Below are positions 37,187 through 46,240 of a stretch of DNA of 64,000 bases, one piece after another. The notes under the pieces are model-generated. The model did not search any database. It saw nothing but the letters and a program-made list of their open reading frames with translations, and was not told the DNA's origin. The DNA lies in assembly GCF_965223525.1 (NCBI RefSeq), contig NZ_CBDCWX010000005.1:2604001-2668000 (forward strand). The letters run 5' to 3'. Made by a program: the position numbers and the translations under genes. The number at the start of each line of letters is the position of its first letter. The stretch's first letter is position 1. The stretch is from Leptofilum sp965223525. GTDB taxonomy: Bacteria; Chloroflexota; Anaerolineae; Promineifilales; Promineifilaceae.

Positions 37187-39610
37187 GTGGACGACCGTAA
37201 ACGGGCCATTGACGCCACCCAAGCTACCCTTCATACTCTGCAAAAGATTGCCCACACACGGAAGGTACATGAATTGTCGTCTTTGTCTTTGCCTGAAATT
37301 GATAAGCTGGTTGCAGCTATTGCCAAATATGCGCCTGCTGGTAACGTCCCCGGCGTAATCCTCAACGGCTTGCTGCGGCTGCCCAACCGTAAGCCGCCAA
37401 CATCCACCGTGCGGCGCGACATTCATCTGCTGTTCAAAGGAGTCGATCAAGCATTGTTAGATAAGGCAGTGTACGGTACGTTTTTCGCGGGACCTGCGGC
37501 CGTTTTGTGGGCGTACCAAAATTTGCTCAAGCTAGCGGGCAAAGAGGTGGATGCCTCATTCCCGGAGGGCATCTGGCAATTTTACGTAGATTATGCCCTG
37601 CGGGACGACACGGCCCGCCACGCTTGCGAGACGCACGGCTTTGACACGGCTCTGCGCCAGCACAATATTCAGCTTTCCCAGGCGAATCGCCTGACCGCCC
37701 TAGCAATGACGGCCGTTTATACCCTGCACCAATATTACGACCTGCTAGAAAATGAATGGCGCGAGCGCGTTTACACCAGTGTGTTGCAAGAAGTGACGGC
37801 GGATTCACCCAACCAGGCTCAATTTGCCAAACTGTACCGCCAATGGGAACACAAACGGCCGTACGGCCGTGCTGCCGACGTACAGCCCCAGGAAGATTAT
37901 CCCGCCTACCGCCGCCGCAAATTTGATGCTTTCCTGGCTGATGCACTCAACAAATTGCCGTCCACAGCTAAAGAAGCCTGGCAGCAAAAAATCGCCATGG
38001 CCGAGGCCGAAGCGTTGCCTGCCTACCAGCGGCAAATGAGCATTCGCGCCTACCTCAAACCGTCGCTGTACGGTGAAGAGCGCAAAGCCATTCCGCTGGA
38101 GCAGGTGCAAATTGGCATCATCTACCAGGGCCGCTACTACTTGCTGCCTGCCTGTGCCGATAAAAACGGCCGTCCCCAAGACGCCGGCACCATGCACAGC
38201 CTGATCACCCAACTACTGGCTCATTCGCCAGAAAACCCACCCGCCCAGCTAAACCAACTGGCGCAACTAAAACGTTCCGCGCTTTCCAAATTTATGGGGC
38301 AGCTTGGCGAGGGGGCACGGCAAGAGTTTGCCAGCTTGCGGCTGGCACCCATCTGGATCAATGCAGATCAGCAGTCGCGTCACCAGCCGCTGGCTAGCCT
38401 GCGCCAGGCGGAGCGCGCCATCGGCGACCAGCCGCTAACCATTTTCGACACAGGCGAGACCTTTGTCTTCGATTTGTCACACATCTTTTTTGACGGCATT
38501 TGGGGGGCAGCCGTGGCCGAAATCATGACCAATGAGGCACTCTCTTGGGCAGTTTATTTGCACGGTTTGCCAGCGGTGGGGGGGAAGGGGAAACGGCCGT
38601 ATTTCCTGCATCTTCCCCTGCGTGTCAGCGATCGCCAAAAAATGAGTCACGCTCCCCGCGTGGCGCAAGAAGTAAGCGCCGAAACGAACGCCGTTCATTT
38701 GGAAGCGATTTTAGAGCTGCGCGAGCTGTTCAAGCAGCGCAACGATTTGCTACGCATGACGGTCAACGATTTGCTCGTTCTGTACCGCACCATTCATGGC
38801 TTGGCGTATCGCCCTGCGCCAGAGTTGGTGGAGCAGTTGGAGATGTTGCTGGCAAACGGCCGTACCCAAACTGCTGCCAAAACTGCCCTCAACGCTATCC
38901 AAACCCAGGCGGCTAATCCCGCTACCCTCATTCCGGTGGATGCCAGCCGTCGTAGCCCGCGCGACCGCGTCTACCCTATGACCTTCGAAGTACCATTGGC
39001 CAATCTAGATTTGATTGGTGAGCATCAGCGCACCCTGGCCGCGCTGCGGAACTACGAGCGCGCCACCCGCAACCGCCAGCACATTTACAGCCAGTTCCAG
39101 AAGCGACAAAAAGCGTACCTAACCATGCTGGCAGGCTTTGGCGAGGTGTTAAACCAGGCCAAAATTCGTGCCAGCACGGGCGAAAGCATGAGCGTAGATA
39201 CCATTCGGCTGCTGGCGCATTTGCCTGTGCCGATTCAGCGGCTGCTGGATAAAATCCCCGGCCAATTTGACGTGCTTAATGATTTGATCAAGGGGCGGGA
39301 AGTCTTTTCTAACGTGGGAGGGGTGGCTCCCGGCAGCAGCCTGACCCGCTTCATGACGGCCAAAGATGACAATGAAAAGAAGGAGCTGGCTTGGGGCGTA
39401 CTCACCGATGCCGACGGCGTGATGACCGTGACGGTGCGCGATTTTCGGCCGCATGTGGCTCAGCTAACGGCCGTAAGCCGCCACGATCTCGCCATTCGTA
39501 TTATTGCCGACCAGCTAGATTCTTTTGCTGCTGGGCTCAACCAATACGTGCGCGATCTGCATCGCATCGCCACCACATCCTACGAAAAGCGTGGCTTATT
39601 CAGCCGATAA
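37187..39610 (+). CDS. Uncharacterised 807-residue protein
   Basis: A large soluble protein I do not recognise. It has no signal peptide or membrane segment and looks mostly helical. Several stretches look constrained: FPEGIWQFYVDYALRDDTARHACETHGFD (about residue 120), LPSTAKEAWQQKIAMAEAE, TFVFDLSHIFFDGIWGAAVAEIM (about 430) and SRRSPRDRVYPMTFEVPLANLDLIGEHQ. The H-x3-D-G in SHIFFDG matches the catalytic signature of carnitine/choline acyltransferases and condensation domains, but the rest does not clearly follow, so this is only a hint. GTG start with AAAGG upstream. It precedes the kinase gene by 84 bases. Confidence 0.6.
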   Translation: MDDRKRAIDATQATLHTLQKIAHTRKVHELSSLSLPEIDKLVAAIAKYAPAGNVPGVILNGLLRLPNRKPPTSTVRRDIHLLFKGVDQALLDKAVYGTFFAGPAAVLWAYQNLLKLAGKEVDASFPEGIWQFYVDYALRDDTARHACETHGFDTALRQHNIQLSQANRLTALAMTAVYTLHQYYDLLENEWRERVYTSVLQEVTADSPNQAQFAKLYRQWEHKRPYGRAADVQPQEDYPAYRRRKFDAFLADALNKLPSTAKEAWQQKIAMAEAEALPAYQRQMSIRAYLKPSLYGEERKAIPLEQVQIGIIYQGRYYLLPACADKNGRPQDAGTMHSLITQLLAHSPENPPAQLNQLAQLKRSALSKFMGQLGEGARQEFASLRLAPIWINADQQSRHQPLASLRQAERAIGDQPLTIFDTGETFVFDLSHIFFDGIWGAAVAEIMTNEALSWAVYLHGLPAVGGKGKRPYFLHLPLRVSDRQKMSHAPRVAQEVSAETNAVHLEAILELRELFKQRNDLLRMTVNDLLVLYRTIHGLAYRPAPELVEQLEMLLANGRTQTAAKTALNAIQTQAANPATLIPVDASRRSPRDRVYPMTFEVPLANLDLIGEHQRTLAALRNYERATRNRQHIYSQFQKRQKAYLTMLAGFGEVLNQAKIRASTGESMSVDTIRLLAHLPVPIQRLLDKIPGQFDVLNDLIKGREVFSNVGGVAPGSSLTRFMTAKDDNEKKELAWGVLTDADGVMTVTVRDFRPHVAQLTAVSRHDLAIRIIADQLDSFAAGLNQYVRDLHRIATTSYEKRGLFSR

Positions 39611-39617
39611 TTTTTTT

Positions 39618-39684
39618 GCCATGGATTGCGCGGATTTACACGGATTTTTATGTTTGAATCCCAAAAATCCGCGTAATCCGTGGC
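39618..39684. repeat. GGATTxxCACGGATT inverted repeat
   Basis: GCCATGGATTGCGCGGATT (39618-39636) and AATCCGCGTAATCCGTGGC (39666-39684) are near-perfect inverse copies. It fills the gap between the 807-residue protein and the kinase. Related copies are at 41892-42067 and, with GGACGCGGAC words, at 50440-50504. Confidence 0.65.
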
Positions 39685-39694
39685 TAATTTTTCC

Positions 39695-41887
39695 ATGACA
39701 GATTTCAACCAAGACCCGCTCATCGGGCAGCAGCTAGATGAATATGAACTGATTTCGCTCCTGGGGCGGGGTGGAATGGCCAGTGTTTATCGCGGGCGCG
39801 ACGTGCGCCTGAAGCGGGACGTGGCTATTAAGGTGATTGATGCTGTCCACCGCGCCGATGAAGATTACCGGGCTCGCTTTGAGCGGGAGGCGCAGGCAAT
39901 TGCCCAGCTAGAGCATCCCCACATTGTGCGGCTGTACCGCTACGGCGAGGTGTCAGGCCTTTTTTACATGGCGATGCAGTATATCCCCGGCCAGGATTTA
40001 CGCAGTTATTTAGATGATTTGCGGGCGCGGGAGGCGTGGCTGCCGGCGCTGGAGGCGGCGCGGCTGGTGCGGGAGCTGTGCGGCGCGCTCGATTATGCCC
40101 ACAGCAAGGGCATTATCCACCGAGACGTGAAGCCATCGAACATTATGCTGGACGAAGACGGCCGTTCCTACCTCACCGATTTTGGCTTGGCCTGGCTGGC
40201 TGGCAGCGACACCCAGGGCGAGATTTTTGGCTCGCCGCACTATTTAGCCCCGGAGCAGGCGATGAGTTCCGCCAGCGTGGTGCCACAAAGCGATTTGTAC
40301 GCCGTTGGCGTGATTTTGTACCAGATGTTTACCGGGCAACGGCCGTTTGAAGGTGCTGAACCGCTCGAAATTGCCCTGAAGCAGATGAGCGACGCCCCGC
40401 CAGACCCACAGGAACTGCGCCCTGAACTAAGCCCAGCACTTTCCGCCGTTATCCTGAAAGCGCTGGCTAAAGAGCCGGAGAATCGCTTTGCCAACGGAAA
40501 TTTGCTGGCAACGGCCGTTGAGCAAGCCATCCAGCAGCTAGACCAAACCGATTTCAAGCTGCCGCTTACCCAACTGGCCGCTGCCCCGCCTGTGCCAACC
40601 CCGGTTGCCCCACCCCCACCCACAGTGGCTGGGCCGCCGTTGTCCAGCGCGCCGCGCACTTTGCCACCGCCACCTGCGGCCGTAGCCATGGGGCAGGCGC
40701 AACATACCGTTACCCCCACGCCCAAGCCGGAAAAAGTGCAGACGAACAACGGCCGTTCTTGCCTCTTCGTATTGCTATTTTTCATCATTATTTTGGGGGT
40801 GGCTATCGGTGGAGGCTGGTTTTTCATCTGGGAAGGTCGCACGTTAGGGGATTTGACTTACCTGGCGCAAAACGGCCGCTTCCCACCGACGGCCACCGTC
40901 ACAAACACGCCATCCCCCGCAGACACGCCAACTTTGGAGCCTATTGAGACGGAAACGGCCGTACCTATCGAACCAACCGCCACATTCTCAACCCGCACGC
41001 CACTGCCCAGCCCAACGCCAACCGGTACAGAGACGCCCACGCCGCAACCAACTGCCACCGCCACGCCCACTAGCTTGCCCACACCAACCCCGCTCGTTAT
41101 TCTCACTCGCGAAGCGGACGGAATGCCGCAGGTGCTCATCCCCGCCACCACCTTCTTGATGGGGGCGCGAGGCGAGGACGAACTGGCGGAGGCTGACGAA
41201 CGCTCCCGCCACGAGGTAACGCTCGATGCCTTTGCCATTGATTTGTATGAGGTGAGCGTGGCGCAATATGCCGCCTTCCTCAATACGCTGGGCGATTATG
41301 TGGCTGCCTGTAACAACTTCACCTGCCTCTCCACCCGCTTCGAGACGACGCGCAGCTACCTCACCGACAATGCCGTCGAGTATGTGTCGCTTGACGGCTT
41401 TGGCGACTACCCGATCAACAACGTGAGTTGGCACGGAGCCAATGCGTACTGCCAATGGGTGGGCGGGCGGCTACCTACCGAGGCTGAATGGGAGTTGGCG
41501 GCGACAGGGGGAGACGGCCGTATCTATCCCTGGGGTGACGATTTAGAAAATGATGATGGTGTGATTACGGCCGTTTTCGCTGGCACATTCAACAACTTGC
41601 AGCCTGTGAATAGCCTGCCTGAAGGGGTAAGCCCATATGGCTTGCACCACATGGCAGGCAACGTGTGGGAATGGGTGGCCGACGGCTACGACCCCATTTA
41701 CTATGACCGCTCCCCTAGTGAAAATCCCACTGGCGCAGACGTGGGCATAACGGGCGAATATGTGCTGCGCGGTGGCGGCTACGACAGCTCCGCCGAAGAG
41801 ATTCGCACCACTAACCGCGCCAGCGAACGCGCTCCCGAATTCCGCCAAATCCCCAGCGTCGGCTTCCGCTGTGTGACCACGCCTTAG
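39695..41887 (+). CDS. Ser/Thr protein kinase fused to an FGE-sulfatase domain
   Basis: A 730-residue membrane protein. The ATG at 39695 was preferred to a GTG five codons earlier, which lies in a repeat. Residues 14-275 are a Hanks-type kinase: LGRGGMASVY, VAIKVI, HRDVKPSNIM, DFGLA and GSPHYLAPEQ, all catalytic residues present. A Pro-rich stretch follows, then one membrane helix at about 354-378. Outside the membrane a Thr/Pro stalk of about 90 residues carries an FGE-sulfatase (formylglycine-generating-like) domain from about residue 476, with MGARGEDE, PINNVSWHGANAYCQWVGGRLPTEAEWE, GNVWEW and LRGGGYDSS. Such domains often bind ligands rather than catalyse, so it may be the sensor of the kinase. 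Confidence 0.9.
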   Translation: MTDFNQDPLIGQQLDEYELISLLGRGGMASVYRGRDVRLKRDVAIKVIDAVHRADEDYRARFEREAQAIAQLEHPHIVRLYRYGEVSGLFYMAMQYIPGQDLRSYLDDLRAREAWLPALEAARLVRELCGALDYAHSKGIIHRDVKPSNIMLDEDGRSYLTDFGLAWLAGSDTQGEIFGSPHYLAPEQAMSSASVVPQSDLYAVGVILYQMFTGQRPFEGAEPLEIALKQMSDAPPDPQELRPELSPALSAVILKALAKEPENRFANGNLLATAVEQAIQQLDQTDFKLPLTQLAAAPPVPTPVAPPPPTVAGPPLSSAPRTLPPPPAAVAMGQAQHTVTPTPKPEKVQTNNGRSCLFVLLFFIIILGVAIGGGWFFIWEGRTLGDLTYLAQNGRFPPTATVTNTPSPADTPTLEPIETETAVPIEPTATFSTRTPLPSPTPTGTETPTPQPTATATPTSLPTPTPLVILTREADGMPQVLIPATTFLMGARGEDELAEADERSRHEVTLDAFAIDLYEVSVAQYAAFLNTLGDYVAACNNFTCLSTRFETTRSYLTDNAVEYVSLDGFGDYPINNVSWHGANAYCQWVGGRLPTEAEWELAATGGDGRIYPWGDDLENDDGVITAVFAGTFNNLQPVNSLPEGVSPYGLHHMAGNVWEWVADGYDPIYYDRSPSENPTGADVGITGEYVLRGGGYDSSAEEIRTTNRASERAPEFRQIPSVGFRCVTTP

Positions 41888-41891
41888 TTTT

Positions 41892-42067
41892 GCCACGGAT
41901 TTTCAGGATCAAAAGGATTCAGTAACGCAACTGTCAAAATATTGGCCGCAAATTTCACGAATTGACGCGAAGTTAGAGCAAAAATTTGTGGAAGTTTGCG
42001 TCATTCGCGGCAAAAAAGTATTTTCTGCATACGTCTTGAATCTGTCGAAATCCGTGCAATCCGTGGC
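41892..42067. repeat. Inverted GCCACGGATT repeat spanning a convergent gap
   Basis: GCCACGGATT at 41892-41901 and AATCCGTGCAATCCGTGGC at 42049-42067 face each other across a gap with shorter related words (TTGACGCGAAG, TTGCGTCATTCGCGGC). The whole gap between the kinase gene and the convergent phosphotransferase gene is made of such repeats; no gene is seen in it. Confidence 0.6.
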
Positions 42068-42993
42068 TAAAAACCCAAATTCTTGGCGATATTTCCCTTG
42101 GTCCATTCATATCCATCTCGGCTGCCTGTTTGGGCGAAGAAGCGCAGGCCGTCTAAATTGATGAAGCATTGGTAGCAGCGAATCCGTTCAAAATAATGGG
42201 GGACATCGCGCTTTTGCGTGTGGTAGAATTGTTCAAATTCAGTGATGTAATTGGCTCTGTTGGAGTTGGTTAGGTAGGCAACATCGAAGAGAAAGTCACC
42301 AAATTTGGCGTTTGCCCAATCGAGAACGGCCGTTACCCTCCCCCTATCCGCCAACACATTATTAAACCCATAATCACCATGAATCAGATACCGTTCTGTA
42401 GGCAGGTAAGGGAACAGTCGCTGCATTTCTGTGTACAGTTGGTCGAATAATGGCCGTTCCAAAAACGAATCCTCAAACAGATGGTGCCACTGACCAAAAA
42501 ACCCCTCATCTTCTTCTTTGCCCACAGTCAAAAGATAGTTTGGCCAACTGGGGAATGCGCCAACGGCCGTTTCCTCAAAAAAACCATATCCCCGCGTGCT
42601 ACTGACATCAACTTGGTGAATCAAATCCAACATTTTGATTATTTCCGGCAACGTTTCAGCATATTGTTCTGGTGTTATCTCGTCGAGCGTTTGTCCAGGA
42701 GCTCGCGGGGCAATGGCAAAATAATAGTCTGCGTACTGCCCCTCGTGCAAGATTGGCGGTAGCGGAACGTCACTTCCCTGCAGCAAATTGGCAATCACTG
42801 CTTCCTTCTTTAGCGTATGCGCCATCGTGTTTTCCACCAGCCGCATGACTAATTCCTGGTTGCCCACGCGAAAAGAGTAAACCAGCGCGATATGCCCAGT
42901 TCCCAGCGGCGCAAGGTCTAAAATAGGCGAGTTGTAAAATTGGCCGATGAGGTCGCTGATTTCAGATTTTGGGATGTCTGGTTTGATTGTCAT
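42067..42993 (-). CDS. APH-family phosphotransferase, hygromycin-kinase-like
   Basis: A 308-residue kinase-fold phosphotransferase. YLIHGDYGFNNVLAD and TAVLDWANAKFGDFLFDVAYL carry the catalytic Asp, the metal-binding Asn and the second Asp. This arrangement, with LDW-x-N/E-A-x-FGD, is like hygromycin B 4-O-kinase, but many uncharacterised enzymes share it and the true substrate is unknown. It ends inside an inverted repeat facing the kinase gene. The SpoU methyltransferase gene starts a run of minus-strand genes upstream. Confidence 0.8.
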   Translation of the reverse strand: MTIKPDIPKSEISDLIGQFYNSPILDLAPLGTGHIALVYSFRVGNQELVMRLVENTMAHTLKKEAVIANLLQGSDVPLPPILHEGQYADYYFAIAPRAPGQTLDEITPEQYAETLPEIIKMLDLIHQVDVSSTRGYGFFEETAVGAFPSWPNYLLTVGKEEDEGFFGQWHHLFEDSFLERPLFDQLYTEMQRLFPYLPTERYLIHGDYGFNNVLADRGRVTAVLDWANAKFGDFLFDVAYLTNSNRANYITEFEQFYHTQKRDVPHYFERIRCYQCFINLDGLRFFAQTGSRDGYEWTKGNIAKNLGF

Positions 42994-43005
42994 AGAAGAA
43001 AAGGC

Positions 43006-43644
43006 TTACTTGCTGCCAAACTGTATTTGGTAGATGGCAATGCCAAAGGCAACGGCAACGTTGAGGGAGTTTTTGATGCCGCTCATGGGCAGGGCAAAGA
43101 TGCAGTCAGCCAGTTGCTGGATGGCGGGATCAACCCCCACTTTTTCATTGCCGATGAGGAGAAGGATGGGCTGGTTGGGTTGCTGTGGCAAGGGGGTGGT
43201 GAAGAGGTTAACGGCCGTTTCTCCTTCTTCCAGCACCCAAACAAAATATCCCTCCGATTTTAACTGAGTGATAGCGTGAACAGAATTGCGATGTTGTGTC
43301 CAGGGTAGGGCGGTTTCTGCGCCCAAAGCAGTTTTAGCCAACTTGGGATGGGTTGGCAGGGCGGTAATGCCACCCAGATGCAGATGCACAATCCCCGCAC
43401 CATCGGCCGTGCGGATGATGGCACCAACATTGTACAAACTGCGAATATTGTCTAGCAAAAGTTCCAGCCGGGTAAAGCGAGGTGATGTTTGGATAGGTGG
43501 TGTGCCTCCAGCCTGCGGTGTGGCTGCCTGCTTGGTGGGTGCGCCGCAGTGAGGGCAGCTTGTGCCTGCCGTGTCACCAGCGGCGGCGGGGAAGCGAAAG
43601 TGACAATCCACCGCAACGCATTGCCGGATTTCATACGGCTGCAT
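43006..43644 (-). CDS. SpoU/TrmH-family RNA methyltransferase with zinc ribbon
   Basis: A SPOUT-fold RNA 2'-O-methyltransferase of 212 residues from the ATG at 43644; a GTG eight codons earlier is also possible. Motif 1 is LLDNIRSLYNVGAIIRTADGAG, motif 2 ILLLIGNEKVGVDP and motif 3 LPMSGIKNSLNVAVAFGI, which builds the knotted S-adenosylmethionine site. The N-terminus holds a likely zinc ribbon, CVAVDC and CPHC. Members modify tRNA or rRNA ribose; the target is not evident. It lies 12 bases upstream of the phosphotransferase gene on the same strand. Confidence 0.85.
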   Translation of the reverse strand: MQPYEIRQCVAVDCHFRFPAAAGDTAGTSCPHCGAPTKQAATPQAGGTPPIQTSPRFTRLELLLDNIRSLYNVGAIIRTADGAGIVHLHLGGITALPTHPKLAKTALGAETALPWTQHRNSVHAITQLKSEGYFVWVLEEGETAVNLFTTPLPQQPNQPILLLIGNEKVGVDPAIQQLADCIFALPMSGIKNSLNVAVAFGIAIYQIQFGSK

Positions 43645-43680
43645 TGTTTTTACCACTGCCAGGTACACCCAAGGCGACGA

Positions 43681-44184
43681 TCATCCAACCCCCACCTTTT
43701 GGCTGCGCCGTTCCAAAAAGAGGACATCTCGCCAACGGCCGTCCTGCTGCCCCAACTTTTCGCGTCGTCCAACCACCCGAAAGCCGCATTTTTCATGCAG
43801 CGTCACGCTGGCGATGTTCTCCGGGAAGATGCCGGCTTGCAGCGTCCAAATGCCATCCGCTTCAGCATCTTCAACCAGGGCTTGCAGCAGTCGCTTGCCC
43901 ACGCCTTGCCCCCAGGCGGCAGGGGCAACGTAGACGCTTACCTCGGCCACCCCCGCATAAACGCAGCGGCTGGAAACCGGGCTGAGTGCCGCCCAGCCCA
44001 CCACCTGGCCACCGTCAGATTGAACAACGAAACGGCCGTTTGGCAAATGGCCGCTATCCCACGCTTCCCAGGGTGGCACGTCGGTTTCAAAGGTCGCTTC
44101 ACCAGTGGCGATGCCGTCTGCGTAAATTTGGGCAACGGCCGTCCAATCGTCGGCTTGCATGGGGCGTAGGGTGAATTTTGTCAT
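43681..44184 (-). CDS. GNAT acetyltransferase, phosphinothricin acetyltransferase-like
   Basis: A 167-residue GNAT enzyme. The start was moved in to MTKFTLRPMQADD, as the upstream frame runs through a repeat. YADGIATGEATFETDVPPWEAWD, the acetyl-CoA loop AAWGQGVGKRLLQALVEDA and NIASVTLHEKCGFRVVGRREKLG with DGRWRDVLFLER are characteristic of the PAT/bar-like subfamily, which includes phosphinothricin and methionine sulfoximine/sulfone acetyltransferases. The natural substrate is probably an amino-acid analogue. Minus-strand neighbours encode other small-molecule modifying enzymes. Confidence 0.85.
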   Translation of the reverse strand: MTKFTLRPMQADDWTAVAQIYADGIATGEATFETDVPPWEAWDSGHLPNGRFVVQSDGGQVVGWAALSPVSSRCVYAGVAEVSVYVAPAAWGQGVGKRLLQALVEDAEADGIWTLQAGIFPENIASVTLHEKCGFRVVGRREKLGQQDGRWRDVLFLERRSQKVGVG

Positions 44185-44200
44185 AGGGTTTCGCTTTTGT

Positions 44201-44275
44201 TGGTAATCCGTAATCGGTGAACAGTAATCGGTAATCCGTTCAGAGATTACCGATAACCGTTTACTGATTATTGGT
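44201..44275. repeat. GGTAATCGG inverted repeat
   Basis: GGTAATCCGTAATCGGTGAA words on one side and GATTACCGATAACCGTTTAC on the other form an imperfect hairpin between the GNAT and NimA-like genes. It is a second copy of the element at 18622-18690. Confidence 0.7.
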
Positions 44276-44819
44276 TGTAAAAAAACGCGCCGGGAAAATC
44301 CTCGGCCACTTCTTTCTTCTTGCCGCTCCACTCGTGGATGTTGATGCGGTAAACGGCCGTTCGCTTCAACTCTTCTGGCGTAATGCCCCGATAATGCTCG
44401 CCGGGGCGCAGGTGCGGGGCGTATTTGTCCAACAGCAGTTGCAGGCCATGTTCAGCTTCGGTGGGGTCGGTGATGGTAACGGCCGTACCAAACACCGTCA
44501 CGCCACTGTACTCCACGCTAAACTCCAACGCCTCTTTGGCAGGGAGTAAACGACCCATCTCGAAAATAGTAAAGCAAATTTTGGTTTCTTGTGCCAGATT
44601 GGCCGGCGTGCGCCCTACTCGGGCGGTGTGCATGTAAATGGCGTGAGCGGCTTCATCGTACACATACAAATTGCTGTTTAAGAATGGCTGATCGCCCTGG
44701 TTAAAGGCCAAAACGCCGACGGGAGTGCGGTGTAGCAGGGCGCGAATCCAGCTTTCATCAGTCACGGCGCGGTCGCTGCGACGGATGTCGGTGTTGGCTA
44801 GTTGGGTGTACTCTTTCAT
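44268..44819 (-). CDS. Pyridoxamine 5'-phosphate oxidase-like flavoprotein, NimA-like
   Basis: A 183-residue split-barrel flavoprotein. TPVGVLAFNQGDQPFLNSNLYVYDEAAHAIYMHTARVGRT is typical of the NimA-like branch of pyridoxamine phosphate oxidase-related proteins, with the FMN-binding strand and the following IYMHTA block. LEFSVEYSGVTVFGTA continues the barrel. Members include nitroimidazole-resistance NimA and many proteins of unknown function. The C-terminal INIHEWSGKKKE segment is common in the group. Confidence 0.8.
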   Translation of the reverse strand: MKEYTQLANTDIRRSDRAVTDESWIRALLHRTPVGVLAFNQGDQPFLNSNLYVYDEAAHAIYMHTARVGRTPANLAQETKICFTIFEMGRLLPAKEALEFSVEYSGVTVFGTAVTITDPTEAEHGLQLLLDKYAPHLRPGEHYRGITPEELKRTAVYRINIHEWSGKKKEVAEDFPGAFFYNQ

Positions 44820-44840
44820 GGTTGCTCCAGTTTTATTTTG

Positions 44841-44858
44841 CCACAGAGAACACAGAGA
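44841..44858. repeat. CCACAGAGAACACAGAGA dispersed repeat
   Basis: CCACAGAGAACACAGAGA lies in the gap between the NimA-like gene and phzF. It is the clearest copy of the CACAGAG family. Confidence 0.65.
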
Positions 44859-44882
44859 TTTCTGAGGTTTGATGAATATTTT

Positions 44883-45767
44883 TTAGATTTTGAGCTGGCC
44901 GGTCATGACGGTTACGGCCGTACCACTCACCTTCACCATCTCAATATCTTCTGGCGGGCCAACCACTTCTACCTGCGCCTGGCCGGGTCGGTTCATCCAA
45001 TGGCCCTGTTCAGCGACGAACGTGGGGCTGCTAATTAGCCCATGATGCCACAAATAAGCCGCCATGCCCCCAGTGGCCGAGCCAGTAAAAGGGTCTTCCG
45101 CCACGTCTGGCGCAAAGCCAAGGTGACGGGCAAACGTATCGCCCAGGTCAGTCACGCCCTGCAAACAAAACAGATGTGGTCCGAAGAAGCCCGCGTTTTG
45201 ACGGAATGTTTGGTAACTGCTTTCTAGCCGGACGCGGCGCAGTGCTTCCAAATTGCGAACAGGAATCATCAACTGCGGTGTGCCGGTGCTGACGATTTGG
45301 GGCGATGCCCCCGGCAAGCAGTCTGTAGCTTCCAGGCCAAAGTGAGGCATGACCTCTGCTGGGGAGAGCGTGGCTAGAAATTGTGGCTTCTTTTGGTTCA
45401 TCACCACGCGTACGCCCGTTTTGGCCGGGTACAGCTCAATGGGAATAGGCCCAACTTGCAGCTCTAGCGAAATTTTTGTGTAATCGCCTTGCAGCTTAAT
45501 CTGGCCTGTTTCCACCAGCGCGTGCATCGTGGCGATGGTGGGATGGCCTGCCAAGGGGATTTCTTCGGCAGGGGTGAAATACCGCGCCCGCACATCGGCC
45601 ACGGATGATTTGAGGACGAAGGCAGTTTCAGACAGGTTCATCTCTTTGGCAATGGCGAGCATCTGGTCGTCGGTCAGGCTGTCGGCTGCAAAAATGATGG
45701 CGCAGGGGTTCCCGGCTAACGGCCGTTCCGTAAACGCATCCACCTGCATAAAAGGGTAGGTACTCAT
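44883..45767 (-). CDS. PhzF-family isomerase-like protein
   Basis: A 294-residue protein of the diaminopimelate-epimerase fold. MSTYPFMQVDAFTERPLAGNPCAII, the catalytic Glu in MNLSETAFVL, RYFTPAEEIPLAGHPTIA and DPFTGSATGGMAAYLW are the PhzF family blocks. GGAGAAAA precedes the chosen ATG; the frame is open nine codons farther but there is no site there. Family members act in phenazine synthesis, but most bacterial homologues lie outside such clusters, as here, and have no known role. Confidence 0.88.
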   Translation of the reverse strand: MSTYPFMQVDAFTERPLAGNPCAIIFAADSLTDDQMLAIAKEMNLSETAFVLKSSVADVRARYFTPAEEIPLAGHPTIATMHALVETGQIKLQGDYTKISLELQVGPIPIELYPAKTGVRVVMNQKKPQFLATLSPAEVMPHFGLEATDCLPGASPQIVSTGTPQLMIPVRNLEALRRVRLESSYQTFRQNAGFFGPHLFCLQGVTDLGDTFARHLGFAPDVAEDPFTGSATGGMAAYLWHHGLISSPTFVAEQGHWMNRPGQAQVEVVGPPEDIEMVKVSGTAVTVMTGQLKI

Positions 45768-45779
45768 TTTTCTCCTTTT

Positions 45780-45850
45780 AGCCACAGAGAACACAGAGGA
45801 TTTTGAGAAATTGATTGCCTGCTCTGGGTTCTCTGCGGACTCCGTGGCTA
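45780..45850. repeat. CACAGAG inverted repeat
   Basis: AGCCACAGAGAACACAGAGG (45780-45799) faces CTCTGGGTTCTCTGCGG and CTCCGTGGCT, which ends at 45849. The two arms pair imperfectly around an AT-rich centre. It separates phzF from the cupin gene and reaches the cupin stop codon. Confidence 0.7.
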
Positions 45851-46177
45851 ATTCGTTGGCGTAGATTCAGGGGGCGCAAAAAAGACCAGGATTTTGAGTT
45901 CCTCAGTGATCGTGTGGAATTTGTGGGGTACGTGGGCGGCTACAAAAACAATGCTGCCCGGCTGCACAGGCTGAGTCTCATTCCCCACATCAATCTGCCC
46001 CTGACCGCTGATGATGTAATACACTTCATCCTCGTTGTGTGGCTGCTGCGGATCAACTCCCCCAACTGGGAGGATGTATAAACCCATGCTCATGCTTTCA
46101 TGGCGCAAAAATTCGAGGTACAGTTTTTCGCCCTCTGCCTGCTCTGTGATTAACTGTTCAGTCTTGAATACTTCCAT
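45848..46177 (-). CDS. Single-domain cupin protein
   Basis: A 109-residue cupin. The first cupin motif is near PHNEDEVYYIISGQGQI, with His and Glu as metal ligands (PHNEDE), and the second near PGSIVFVAAHVPHKFHTI, with the last His ligand. Small cupins of this kind include isomerases, dioxygenases and sensors. No signal peptide is seen. Neighbours give no hint of its substrate. Confidence 0.85.
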   Translation of the reverse strand: MEVFKTEQLITEQAEGEKLYLEFLRHESMSMGLYILPVGGVDPQQPHNEDEVYYIISGQGQIDVGNETQPVQPGSIVFVAAHVPHKFHTITEELKILVFFAPPESTPTN

Positions 46178-46195
46178 TGTAAAAACCTTTTTGTA

Positions 46196-46240
46196 ATTGA
46201 GTAATTGGGTAATTGCTCAGTTGCTCAATTACCTAATTAC
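46196..46240. repeat. GTAATTGGGTAATTG inverted repeat
   Basis: GTAATTGAGTAATTGGGTAA is followed by CTCAGTTGCT and CAATTACCTAATTAC. The arms pair. A related copy lies at 53033-53062, where AATTGGGCAATTACTCAG faces TTACCCAATT. Confidence 0.65.
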
